From: Acidobacteriota bacterium
GTDB lineage: Bacteria > Acidobacteriota > Terriglobia > Terriglobales > Acidobacteriaceae
Direction of reading: 5' to 3'
Assembly (NCBI GenBank): GCA_021846275.1
Contig: JAJZBZ010000003.1
Location: 496,001-560,000 of the forward strand
DNA: 64,000 nucleotides
Below the pieces are notes generated by a model. It ran no database searches, had not been told where the DNA came from, and saw only the letters and a list, made by a program, of their open reading frames with translations. Positions 49,117-58,200 of this stretch are shown in pieces (the stretch's first letter is position 1; each line of letters starts with the position of its first letter). The position numbers and the translations under genes are program-made.

Positions 49117-49479
49117 GTGTCTGCAATGAAGTACGCACGTGAAAATCTCATGACCCCCGATGAACTCGCAGCCGAGTATGGCATAAGCGTGCCGCGCCTG
49201 GCAGATCTTCGTTCGCAGGGAATAGGCCCACCGTACTTCAAATTCGGTGGGATCTGGTACCCAAAAAACGACTTCGACGGCTGGGTAGAGCAACGAATGA
49301 AAGGAGAGAAAGATGTCGCTGAGAAAAAGGGGCGGCCATTGGCATTACCGGTTCAAGTACAAGAGACAGGAGTACACCGGCAACACCAATTTGGCCGCCA
49401 CGCCACAAAACAAGAACGCAGCACTCGCAATCAAAATCGAGGCGCTTGGGGCGCTCAAGAAAGGAAAGCTTCCGGCTGA
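49117..49479 (+). CDS. Small HTH/excisionase-like protein upstream of the integrase
   Basis: LMTPDELAAEYGISVPRLADLRSQGIGPPYFKFGGIWYPKNDFDGWVEQRMKG; overlaps the integrase start. Confidence 0.55.
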   Translation: MSAMKYARENLMTPDELAAEYGISVPRLADLRSQGIGPPYFKFGGIWYPKNDFDGWVEQRMKGEKDVAEKKGRPLALPVQVQETGVHRQHQFGRHATKQERSTRNQNRGAWGAQERKASG

Positions 49480-50389
49480 GAAGATTGAGACAATTCGCTT
49501 CTGCGATGCCGTCATGAAGTTCCTGCCTTGGGCCAAGATTCAATATCGCGCCCATCCGAATAGCTACATGCGGATCAAAACCAGCCTATCCAGCGCACTC
49601 AATTTTATGAGCAAGCTTCCCGTGTGCGCGATTGATCCGGCCAAGGTTGACGATTACAAGACTTGGCGCGGCAAAGAGCACCAAGTGAGAGACATAACCA
49701 TACGTCACGATCTCCACGCCTTGAGTGTTTTCTTCAAGTACGCGATTCGGCATCATTGGGCCTCGGTCAATCCTATAAAGGAGGTTGAGATTCCGTCTGA
49801 TAGCGACGCAGAACGGATTCACCCGCTCAGCATTCAAGAAGAGGCTGAATACTTTCGGCGCGCATGCAAATACCCAGACCTACACGATGTCTGTCGGCTG
49901 ATGATCAACCAGGGGGTGAGGCCGGAAGAAGCGACGACATTGGCAAAGAGCGATGTGGATTTTGAGAAAGGTACGATTCACATCACTCGCGGAAAGAGCA
50001 AGGCCGCGAGACGCTATCTCGATATGACAACCGAATCACGCGAGATCCTCAAGCGTCGAATGAACGGACCATCGCAATGGATATTCCCGTCGAAGCGAAA
50101 GCCTAATTCGCACATTGGCCGGATCAACTCCGCTCACGACAGCCTCGTTGCGAAGGCTGCCAGGGAGGGAGTGGTCATCAATTGGGTGCCTTACGATTGC
50201 CGCCACACGTTTGCGACAAGAATTGCCGAGACGGGAACTGATCTCGTGACGCTTGCATCACTCCTCGGACATGGCTCAACCCGCTGCGTTTACAAGTACG
50301 TTCACCCTACAACGGAGCACAAGAAAAGGGCAATGAAGAAGTACGATCGCACGATTACAATGGCGAAACGAAAGTCAAGCAGCAAGTAG
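49313..50389 (+). CDS. int: Tyrosine recombinase/integrase
   Basis: INQGVRPEEATTL, PYDCRHTFATRIAETGTDLVTLASLLGHGSTRCVYKYVHPT (R-HxxR-H-Y). Confidence 0.9.
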   Translation: MSLRKRGGHWHYRFKYKRQEYTGNTNLAATPQNKNAALAIKIEALGALKKGKLPAEKIETIRFCDAVMKFLPWAKIQYRAHPNSYMRIKTSLSSALNFMSKLPVCAIDPAKVDDYKTWRGKEHQVRDITIRHDLHALSVFFKYAIRHHWASVNPIKEVEIPSDSDAERIHPLSIQEEAEYFRRACKYPDLHDVCRLMINQGVRPEEATTLAKSDVDFEKGTIHITRGKSKAARRYLDMTTESREILKRRMNGPSQWIFPSKRKPNSHIGRINSAHDSLVAKAAREGVVINWVPYDCRHTFATRIAETGTDLVTLASLLGHGSTRCVYKYVHPTTEHKKRAMKKYDRTITMAKRKSSSK

Positions 50390-50503
50390 AATCAACTGCG
50401 CACCCGCGGTCAAACGTTCGCCTTCCTGCTCCGTCCGTTCTGGCTCATATCCCTCCGAGTTCCACACTCCCTTGGTCCCAAAACTCACCTGTCCGCGCCC
50501 CTC

Positions 50504-50560
50504 AACCTTACACATGGGCGCCTGGATGAAATGCATCCAGGCGCCCATGTGTAAGGTTGT
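50504..50560. repeat. Perfect 26-bp inverted repeat, 5-nt spacer
   Basis: caaccttacacatgggcgcctggatg-aaatg-catccaggcgcccatgtgtaaggttg. Confidence 0.9.
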
Positions 50561-50789
50561 CTGCGTGGGCATCTGGAATGAAGTCGTATATGAGAGCGGC
50601 AGCAGCTAGGAACCGATCCAAATGGGGGGCTGAAACCGGCCTGAATTTGGTCCCCTTTTGGTCCCACCCCCCACACGAAATCGGACGAAAATTGCAGAAA
50701 AGACACGAAAAATCGCCAAAAAGACACGCCTGCCGCAAATTTCCGAGAACTCGTGCAATTTGTTGATATTATTCATTTTATTGAGGAAA

Positions 50790-50839
50790 TTTGGAGGCGC
50801 GGGTCGGGATCGAACCGACGCATAAAGGTTTTGCAGACC
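50790..50839. repeat. attR: 50-bp direct repeat within tRNA-Cys
   Basis: Identical to 19187..19236. Confidence 0.9.
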
Positions 50840-50866
50840 TCTCCCTTACCACTTGGGTACCGCGCC
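50792..50866 (-). tRNA. tRNA-Cys(GCA), intact, CCA-encoded
   Basis: Minus strand ggcgcggtacccaagtggtaagggagaggtctGCAaaacctttatgcgtcggttcgatcccgacccgcgcctcca; anticodon GCA. Confidence 0.92.
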
Positions 50867-50940
50867 TTGGCAGGGCTGACTGACTCTGGGTGTTCGATCC
50901 ATTTCGCCGTAGCCAATCCGGCTGGCACCGGAGGGCAAAA

Positions 50941-51015
50941 TGGAGCGGGAGACGAGATTTGAACTCGCGACCCTCGCCTTGGCAAGGCGATGCTCTACCA
51001 CTGAGCTACTCCCGC
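50941..51015 (-). tRNA. tRNA-Gly(GCC), CCA-encoded
   Basis: Minus strand gcgggagtagctcagtggtagagcatcgccttGCCaaggcgagggtcgcgagttcaaatctcgtctcccgctcca. Confidence 0.93.
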
Positions 51016-51320
51016 AGTCGCAGCCTCCAGTATACGAACCGCCGCGGAATGGGTCAAGAAATCCACGAACGCCCACATCGCCGCAATCGCCTTGGTCGAC
51101 CGCGCGGAATCGCAAGCTGCTCGGCGCATATCCTTGACCGTGGAAGCTGGAAATTCCGGAGCCGTGAAGGCGCTCCGCCATGCGCATCTCGATGCGCTTG
51201 GCAGTGGCCCCGGCCCGCGTGTTACCAACTCGCACACTGCCCATTCCATCTGCTGAAACTGCTTTTTTCGCCGATGCATCCGATACCACGCTCTGCGCGT
51301 CCCTGTCATAGAGGTGCTGC

Positions 51321-52730
51321 ATGTCTTCGGTCCTGCCATTTCTCACGCCGTCCAACTCCGGCATACCCCGCCGCGAGATTCTCTCAGCTCTTTCCTATGC
51401 GCTGGACCTGACCGAAGGCGCTGTCTCCGGGCACGCGCAGCGCGTTTGTCTTTACTCGATGCGTATCGCCGACGAGCTTCAGCTATCGCTCACCGAACAA
51501 TCCGATCTTTACTACGCCGCGCTGCTCAAGGATGTCGGATGCAGCAGCAACTCCAGCCGCATGTGCGTGCTCATCGGCGGTGACGACCGACTGATGAAGC
51601 GCGACGTGAAGTTTCTGGATTGGACGCGGCCATCCGTCGCCGCCGTCACTGCGCTCTGGCGGCGCGCGCTGCCCGGCTCTTCCGCCGTCGAGCGCGTTGC
51701 CCGCATCCTGCGCCTGGCGATCGACCAGCACACGAATAACCGCGTGATGATTGAGTTGCGCTGTGATCGCGGCGCGTCCATCGCCCGCCGCATCGGCCTC
51801 ACCCAGGCAACCGCCGATGCGATCCATCGCCTGGATGAGCACTGGGACGGCAGTGGCTACCCGGGCCGCCAGCGCGGGCGCGCAATTCCGCTCGCCGCGC
51901 GCATTCTGGCTCTGGCACAGCACATTGACGTTTTCGCTTCGGAAATCGGCCCCGGCATGGGTATGGACGAGGCCATACGCGAGATGAACGCGCGCAGCCA
52001 CCGCTGGTTTGATCCCGAACTGGTTCGCATCACCAACGAACTTCATCGTACTGGCGATCTGGCCCGCGTCGCCGCCATCGATTCGCTTCATCAAGCTGTT
52101 CAGGACCGCGAGCCGCAGTCTGAAAACGCGCTCATCGACTCCGATGTGGACTCAATCTGCCAGGCCTTTGCTGATGTGGTGGACGCCAAATCCCCATTCA
52201 CCTTCAGCCACTCCATCGGTGTCACGGATGCCGCGGTTTCCATCGCGCGAGCGCTCGGCCTTGCGCCATTGCGCATCCAGCGCATCTATCGCGCAGCCCT
52301 GCTTCACGACCTCGGCAAGCTGAGCGTACCGAACACAATTCTTGACAAACCCGGTCGGCTGACTGCTGAAGAGTTTGCTATCATTCAGACTCACTCGCGC
52401 ATCTCTGAGCAGATTCTGCTGCGAATTCAGCGCTTCGAGAGCATCGCCCGCATCGCCGGCCAGCATCACGAAAAACTCGATGGCAGCGGTTATCCTGACC
52501 GCCTCACGGCGGCACAACTTTCGCTGGACTCGCGCATCCTTACCGTCGCGGACATCTACGGCGCGCTCTCAGAAAAGCGCCCCTACCGCGAAGCTCTTCC
52601 CACGGAGCGGGTGCTCGAAATCATGCGTCAGGACGTGCCCCACAAGATCGACGCCGAGTGCTTTGAAGCCCTCTGCCGCGTGGTCGGCAGCCAGCCTTCC
52701 GCGCCGCCCGATCTGGCTCTGGCACAATAG
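51321..52730 (+). CDS. HD-GYP-type domain protein (two tandem HD-GYP-like units)
   Basis: ALLHDLGKLSVPNTILDKPGRLTAEEFAIIQTHSRISEQIL ... GQHHEKLDGSGYPDRL; a first unit with DEHWDGSGYPGRQRGRAIPLAARILALA. Confidence 0.8.
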   Translation: MSSVLPFLTPSNSGIPRREILSALSYALDLTEGAVSGHAQRVCLYSMRIADELQLSLTEQSDLYYAALLKDVGCSSNSSRMCVLIGGDDRLMKRDVKFLDWTRPSVAAVTALWRRALPGSSAVERVARILRLAIDQHTNNRVMIELRCDRGASIARRIGLTQATADAIHRLDEHWDGSGYPGRQRGRAIPLAARILALAQHIDVFASEIGPGMGMDEAIREMNARSHRWFDPELVRITNELHRTGDLARVAAIDSLHQAVQDREPQSENALIDSDVDSICQAFADVVDAKSPFTFSHSIGVTDAAVSIARALGLAPLRIQRIYRAALLHDLGKLSVPNTILDKPGRLTAEEFAIIQTHSRISEQILLRIQRFESIARIAGQHHEKLDGSGYPDRLTAAQLSLDSRILTVADIYGALSEKRPYREALPTERVLEIMRQDVPHKIDAECFEALCRVVGSQPSAPPDLALAQ

Positions 52731-52737
52731 AATTCGC

Positions 52738-53496
52738 ATGCTGCACCAGCTTCCCACCCTCACGCCCGCCGCCGTGCGCGCCCTCGGCGCGCTCATGGAA
52801 AAAGAATCAACCACGCCGGAGTACTATCCGCTCTCGCTCAACGCGCTGGTCAACGCCTGCAACCAGCGCAGCAACCGCGACCCCGTCATGGACCTCGACG
52901 AGGACGCCTTGCGCACCGCGCTTCACGAACTGGCCACGGCGCGTCTGGCGCGCGAGGCACGCAGCTCCGGCCGCGCGGCTAAATACGAACACATGCTGCA
53001 GGAAGCGCTCAACCTGACTCGCGCCGAATCCGCTATTCTCTGCACGCTTCTGCTGCGCGGCGCTCAGACTCCGGGTGAACTGCGCAGTCGCTCCGAGCGC
53101 AGCTTCGCCTTTGCGGAAGTGGCCGACGTTCTGGCCGTGCTCCAGCGCATGATGATGCACGAGCCAACGCTGGTGCGCGTACTGCCGCGCCAGCCCGGCG
53201 CGCGCGAGGTTCGCTACGCGCACCTGTTTGCCGTCGGCGAAGCTGAGACGCTGCCGCTCGCGCCCAACGATGCAAGCTGGTTCGCCCCGCCGCCGGTGCT
53301 GGCTGCGCGCGAGGAGTCGCTTGATCTGGAGCATCCCCCCGTTGCCGACGCAGCTTCGTCGATCGAAACCGCCGCCGAGCCAGCCGACCTGGCCGAGCGC
53401 GTCGTGCAACTGGAGGCCGAGGTCGCCGTGCTCACACGCGAGCTGCTCGATCTGCGCCGCACGGTCGAGTCCCTGCGCAAACCATCCGCTCGATAG
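52738..53496 (+). CDS. YceH family (DUF480) protein
   Basis: VRALGALMEKESTTPEYYPLSLNALVNACNQRSNRDPVMDLDE. Confidence 0.85.
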   Translation: MLHQLPTLTPAAVRALGALMEKESTTPEYYPLSLNALVNACNQRSNRDPVMDLDEDALRTALHELATARLAREARSSGRAAKYEHMLQEALNLTRAESAILCTLLLRGAQTPGELRSRSERSFAFAEVADVLAVLQRMMMHEPTLVRVLPRQPGAREVRYAHLFAVGEAETLPLAPNDASWFAPPPVLAAREESLDLEHPPVADAASSIETAAEPADLAERVVQLEAEVAVLTRELLDLRRTVESLRKPSAR

Positions 53497-53653
53497 CTCG
53501 CTCCGCACGGCATCGACGCACCTGATCCCGTCGCAGCGCCGGACGCAAGCAAGCGCTTGCTCTCCGCCTCCGATTCTTTTATCGTTCTCTTTCTGCCGCG
53601 CGCGGCTTTTCTGTGCGCTGATTTCGCCGCGCGGGCAGCCGAAGGAGTCACCG

Positions 53654-55039
53654 ATGCCGCCATTTGAACCACCCGTTTCCTCAATCCTTGATCGTCGCGG
53701 TTTTCTTCGCGCCGCCGGTCTGATCTCCGCCGCCAGCGTCGCTGCGCCGCGCCTGCACGCGCTCGCCGCGCAGTCAGCGCCAGCGGCTCCCGTCTCCGCC
53801 AACGACCGCATCCGCCTTGCGCTCATCGGCGCTGGCGGTCAGGGCCAGTACGACACCAGTGTCGCGCTTCAGGTGCCGGGGGTCGAACTGGTCGCCGTGG
53901 CGGACTGCTACGATGGGCGGCTCGACCATTGTCGCGAGCGCTGGGGCGCATCGCTCTTCACCACGCGTGATTATCGCGAAATCCTCGCCCGCTCGGATGT
54001 GGACGCCGTGCTCATTGCTACGCCCGACCACTGGCACAAGCAGGCCGCCGTCGACGCCATGCACGCGGGCAAGGATGTCTACTGCGAGAAGCCGATGATC
54101 CATCTCTACTCCGACGGACCGGAGATGATCCAGGCGGCGCGGAGCACAGGACGCATCCTGCAAATCGGCTCCCAGCGCGTCAGCTCGATGCTCTACGCCA
54201 AGGCGCGCGACCTGCTCGCTTCCGGAGCCATCGGCCAGCTCAACATGGTCACCGCTCACTGGGATCGCAACTCCGCCATCGGAGCGTGGGATTACACGAT
54301 CCCGCTCGACGCCTCCACCGCCACCTGCGACTGGCCGCGCTTCCTCGGCACCGCGCCACAGATTCCCTTCAGCGCCGAGCAGTTCTTCCAGTGGCGCAAG
54401 TGGCAGGCTTACGGCTCCGGCGTCGCCGGCGACCTCTTTGTCCATCTCTTCAGCGGCACGCACTTCATCACCGGAGTCAAAGGCCCCACGCGCGCCATGG
54501 CCACCGGCGGACTGCGCTTCTGGAAGGATGGCCGCAACGTTCCGGACGTCATGCTCGCGCTCTTCGATTACCCGGAGGGCTTCAACCTCAATCTGCGCGT
54601 CAACTTCGTCGACGGCGGCCAGGAAAACGAGGGCCTGCTCTTCACCGGCTCTGAAGGCACCATCGCCATCTCCGGCAACTCCGTCACCGTCAGCCGCGTG
54701 CCCCGCGAATCCGCGCCGGGACTGACCGTAGGCACCTTCACCGAGGCCATGCAGCGCCAGATGCGCAGCCAGTACGCCGCGCGCTACCCCGTCGTCCATC
54801 CCGCCGGACCACCCCCGTCCGCTGTTGATCGTTACGCCGCACCCGACGGCTACAACGACAGCTACGACCACTTCGCCAACTTCTTCCACGCCGTGCGCAC
54901 ACGCCAGCCCGTCGTCGAGGATGCCGTCTTCGGCTTCCGCGCCGCCGGCGCCGCGCTGCTCAGCAACCTCAGCTACGAACAGGATTCCATCATCCACTGG
55001 GATCCCGTGGCCATGAAACTAGTGAATCGGAGCGTGTGA
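53654..55039 (+). CDS. Gfo/Idh/MocA family oxidoreductase, Tat-exported
   Basis: RRGFLRAAGLISAASVAAP signal; IRLALIGAGGQGQYD, DAVLIATPDHWHKQAAVDAMHAGKDVYCEKPM. Confidence 0.88.
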   Translation: MPPFEPPVSSILDRRGFLRAAGLISAASVAAPRLHALAAQSAPAAPVSANDRIRLALIGAGGQGQYDTSVALQVPGVELVAVADCYDGRLDHCRERWGASLFTTRDYREILARSDVDAVLIATPDHWHKQAAVDAMHAGKDVYCEKPMIHLYSDGPEMIQAARSTGRILQIGSQRVSSMLYAKARDLLASGAIGQLNMVTAHWDRNSAIGAWDYTIPLDASTATCDWPRFLGTAPQIPFSAEQFFQWRKWQAYGSGVAGDLFVHLFSGTHFITGVKGPTRAMATGGLRFWKDGRNVPDVMLALFDYPEGFNLNLRVNFVDGGQENEGLLFTGSEGTIAISGNSVTVSRVPRESAPGLTVGTFTEAMQRQMRSQYAARYPVVHPAGPPPSAVDRYAAPDGYNDSYDHFANFFHAVRTRQPVVEDAVFGFRAAGAALLSNLSYEQDSIIHWDPVAMKLVNRSV

Positions 55040-55209
55040 CCCGAAGCATGTGAATGAATGAAGCCGATGAATTCCCGTGCGCACCCTGCGGCCCAGCGGC
55101 TACCATGATTGCGTGATGACCGGCACCGCCGATTGCGCGCCGAAAAAACGCAACTGCGAAATTGCCGGGCTGTTTTGTTGTATCCTTGCCATTCACCGGA
55201 GCCGTCCCG

Positions 55210-58200
55210 ATGGAATTCCACATTGCACGCTCGCTGCGCAATCAGCTCCAGGTCGATGGCCTGCTCTTTCAGTACACCGGCAACGCAATCTTCGCCGACG
55301 TCACGGCGAGTCGACGCCTGGCCACGCGGCTCACCCAGATCCGCCGCGCGCAAAGTGACCCGGATCGGATCGTCCACGGCGGCGCGCTCTTCGCCATGGG
55401 CATGATCGACGAGCTGAACCACGCGCTCCTCGCTCACTACCGCCAGACCGTCGATCCCGCGCTGAACGCCGAAGCGCTCCAGTGGTTCGCCGCGCAAATC
55501 GGCGAAGACAATCTCGACCGACTGCTGCTCGCCTTCGTCGAACATTTCCCAAACGTCGCTGTCTATCAGGGCGTGGTCACCGCAGCCGAGTGGCTGGCCG
55601 GAGCCTCCGACGGGCTGTCTCACCGCGAGGCCGTGCTGGAGGAGCTGACGCTGCTCTGGCTCGCCAATCGCAATCCCGCCTTTGCGCGCTTCCGCGAACT
55701 CTTCGACGACACGGCGCTGCGCCTGGAAACCGACTACGCCGCCGTCACCGCCGCGCTGCCGGAGTTTCTCGACTCGCGTCCGCCGCTCGACACCGGCTCG
55801 CTCTTTCAGGCGCTGGCAGCGCCGATGCTCGCCGCGCCCGAATCGCTCACCGCGCAGCTTGAGTTCATCCGCGAGCGCTGGACGCCCTGGCTCGGTGAAG
55901 GCCTGCGCCGCGCGCTCGTCGCCATCGGCACCGTCCGCGAAGAAGAGATCGCCATCTGGATGCAGTTTCACCCGCCCGGACCCGACCAGCATCGCCACGC
56001 CGAGCCGGGCCGCAGCGACGTCGGATTTCGCGGCGACGAATACATCGGCTTTGACGAGGAATGGCAGCGCGAGTTCGTCCTCGGCCCCGACGGTCGCCGC
56101 ACCCGCCGCTACTCGGCTGACTATCAGGCTCCGCTGCATGAATACGAAGCCTTCAGCTCCGACGTAGCCTGGATGCCCAATGTCGTCATGGTGGCCAAAA
56201 GCACCTACGTCTGGCTGGAGCAGCTCTCCCAGAAGCACCTGCGCCACATCCATCGCCTCGACCAGATTCCCGACGAAGAACTGGCCCTGCTCGCCGAGCG
56301 CGGCATCAATGCACTCTGGCTCATCGGCCTCTGGGAGCGCAGCATCGCCTCGCGCAACATCAAGCGGCTGCGCGGCCAGTCCGACGCCGTTGCCAGCGCC
56401 TACTCCCTGCGCGACTACTCCATAGCCGAAGACCTCGGCGGCGGCAGCGCCTACGCCAGCCTGCGCGACCGCGCCGCGCGCTTCGGCATTCGCCTCGCCA
56501 GCGACATGGTGCCCAACCACATGGGCATCGACTCGCCATGGGTCATCGAGCACCCGGAGTGGTTTCTCTCGCTGCCGCACAGCCCGTTTCCCGGCTACTC
56601 GTTCAACGGACCAGACATCTCGCCCGACAGCCGCGTCGAAATCAAGATCGAGGATCACTACTACGATCAGTCCGACGCCGCCGTCGTCTTTCGCCTGCGC
56701 CACCACAACGAAAACACCACGCGCTTCGTCTTCCACGGCAACGACGGAACCTCGTTCGCCTGGAACGATACTGCGCAGCTTGACTACTCGCGGCACTGGG
56801 TGCGCGAACACGTCATCCAGACCATCCTCCACGTCGCGCACATGTTTCCCATCATCCGCTTCGACGCTGCCATGGTTCTGGCCAAGCGCCACGTCCAGCG
56901 GCTCTGGTTTCCGCTGCCCGGCACCACCGGCTCCATCCCCTCGCGCGCCGAGCACGCCATCTCTCAGGACGAGTTCGATGCGCTCATGCCTCACGAATTC
57001 TGGCGCGAGGTCGTGGATCGCGTCGCAGCCGAAGTCCCCGGAACGCTGCTGCTGGCCGAGGCCTTCTGGCTGCTCGAGGGCTACTTCGTGCGCACCCTCG
57101 GCATGCACCGCGTCTACAACAGCGCCTTCATGCACATGCTGCGCGACGAGGAGAACGCAAAATACCGCTCCTATCTGAAAAAGACCATTGAGTTCGACCC
57201 CGACATCCTCAAGCGCTACGTCAACTTCATGAGCAACCCCGACGAGAAGACCGCCATCGACCAGTTCAGCGACGGCGACAAATGCTTCGGCGTGGCCACT
57301 CTGCTTTCCACGCTGCCGGGACTGCCCATGTTTGCCCACGGCCAGATCGAGGGCTACACCGAGCGCTACGGCATGGAGTTCAAACGCGCACGCATGAACG
57401 AGCAGCCTCGCGCCGAACTCATCGCCCGCCACCAGCGCGAGATCGCCCCGCTGCTCCATCGCCGCTGGCTCTTCAGCGAGAGCACGCACTTCGCCCTCTT
57501 CGATTTCATCACCGACCACGGCACCGTGGACGAGAACGTCTACGCCTACTCCAACCGCGCCGGCGACCAGCGCGCGCTGGTCCTTTACAACAACCGTTAC
57601 GGCTCTACGCGCGGCCACATTCTCATCTCTGCAGCCTTCATGGACAAAGGCTCCGGACACATGCGCCAGACCGTGATGGCGCAGGCGCTGGACCTGCCCC
57701 ACGAAGCCGATCTCATCGTCGCCTGGCGCGACCATGCATCCGGCCTGCATCACCTGCGTCGCTCGACCGACTTCCACACCTACGGCCTGGAAATTTCTCT
57801 GCGCGGCTACCAGCGCGCTGTCCTGCTCGACTGGCAACTGCTCCGACCCTCCGACGACGCTCGCTGGGACACACTCTGCGACGCACTCGCCGGTCGCGGC
57901 GTCGGCAACCTCGAAGAGGCTCTGGCGCGTATGCGCCTGCGACCGTTACATGAGGCGCTGGCCGCCACGCTCACCCACGAAACGCTCTCCACGCTGACCC
58001 AGTCCTCGCCATCGCCCTCGGAGACTCGCTGGAAGCCACTCGCGCGCGCCGTCGATGCCTTTGCAGCGCAGCTTGCCTCCGAGTTGGCAACCTCACAAAC
58101 CGCTGCGAAAACCACCATCACCCACAACGAAGCAACCGGCACTGCGCAAAGCGAAGCAGACCCCAAACCGACCGAGACTGCCGCAACGACCGACGCGAAC

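Larger units (their letters stand above)
19187..50839. mobile_element. Integrative genomic island inserted at the tRNA-Cys 3' region, carrying a tyrosine integrase
   Basis: Perfect 50-bp direct repeat at both ends, one copy inside an intact tRNA-Cys; integrase 49313..50389 at the tRNA end; interior rich in IS and defence genes. Confidence 0.88.

Noticed and set aside
48809-49129. 106-aa ORF before the excisionase-like gene
   Set aside because: No RBS, no family resemblance, unusual composition; not supportable as a gene.
50504-50560. Long palindrome as a simple rho-independent terminator of the integrase
   Set aside because: No T-tract on either side and arms far longer than usual; kept as an unexplained palindrome instead.
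54973-57837. 954-aa minus-strand ORF opposite the oxidoreductase/GH13 genes
   Set aside because: Shadow ORF spanning two well-supported genes on the other strand.
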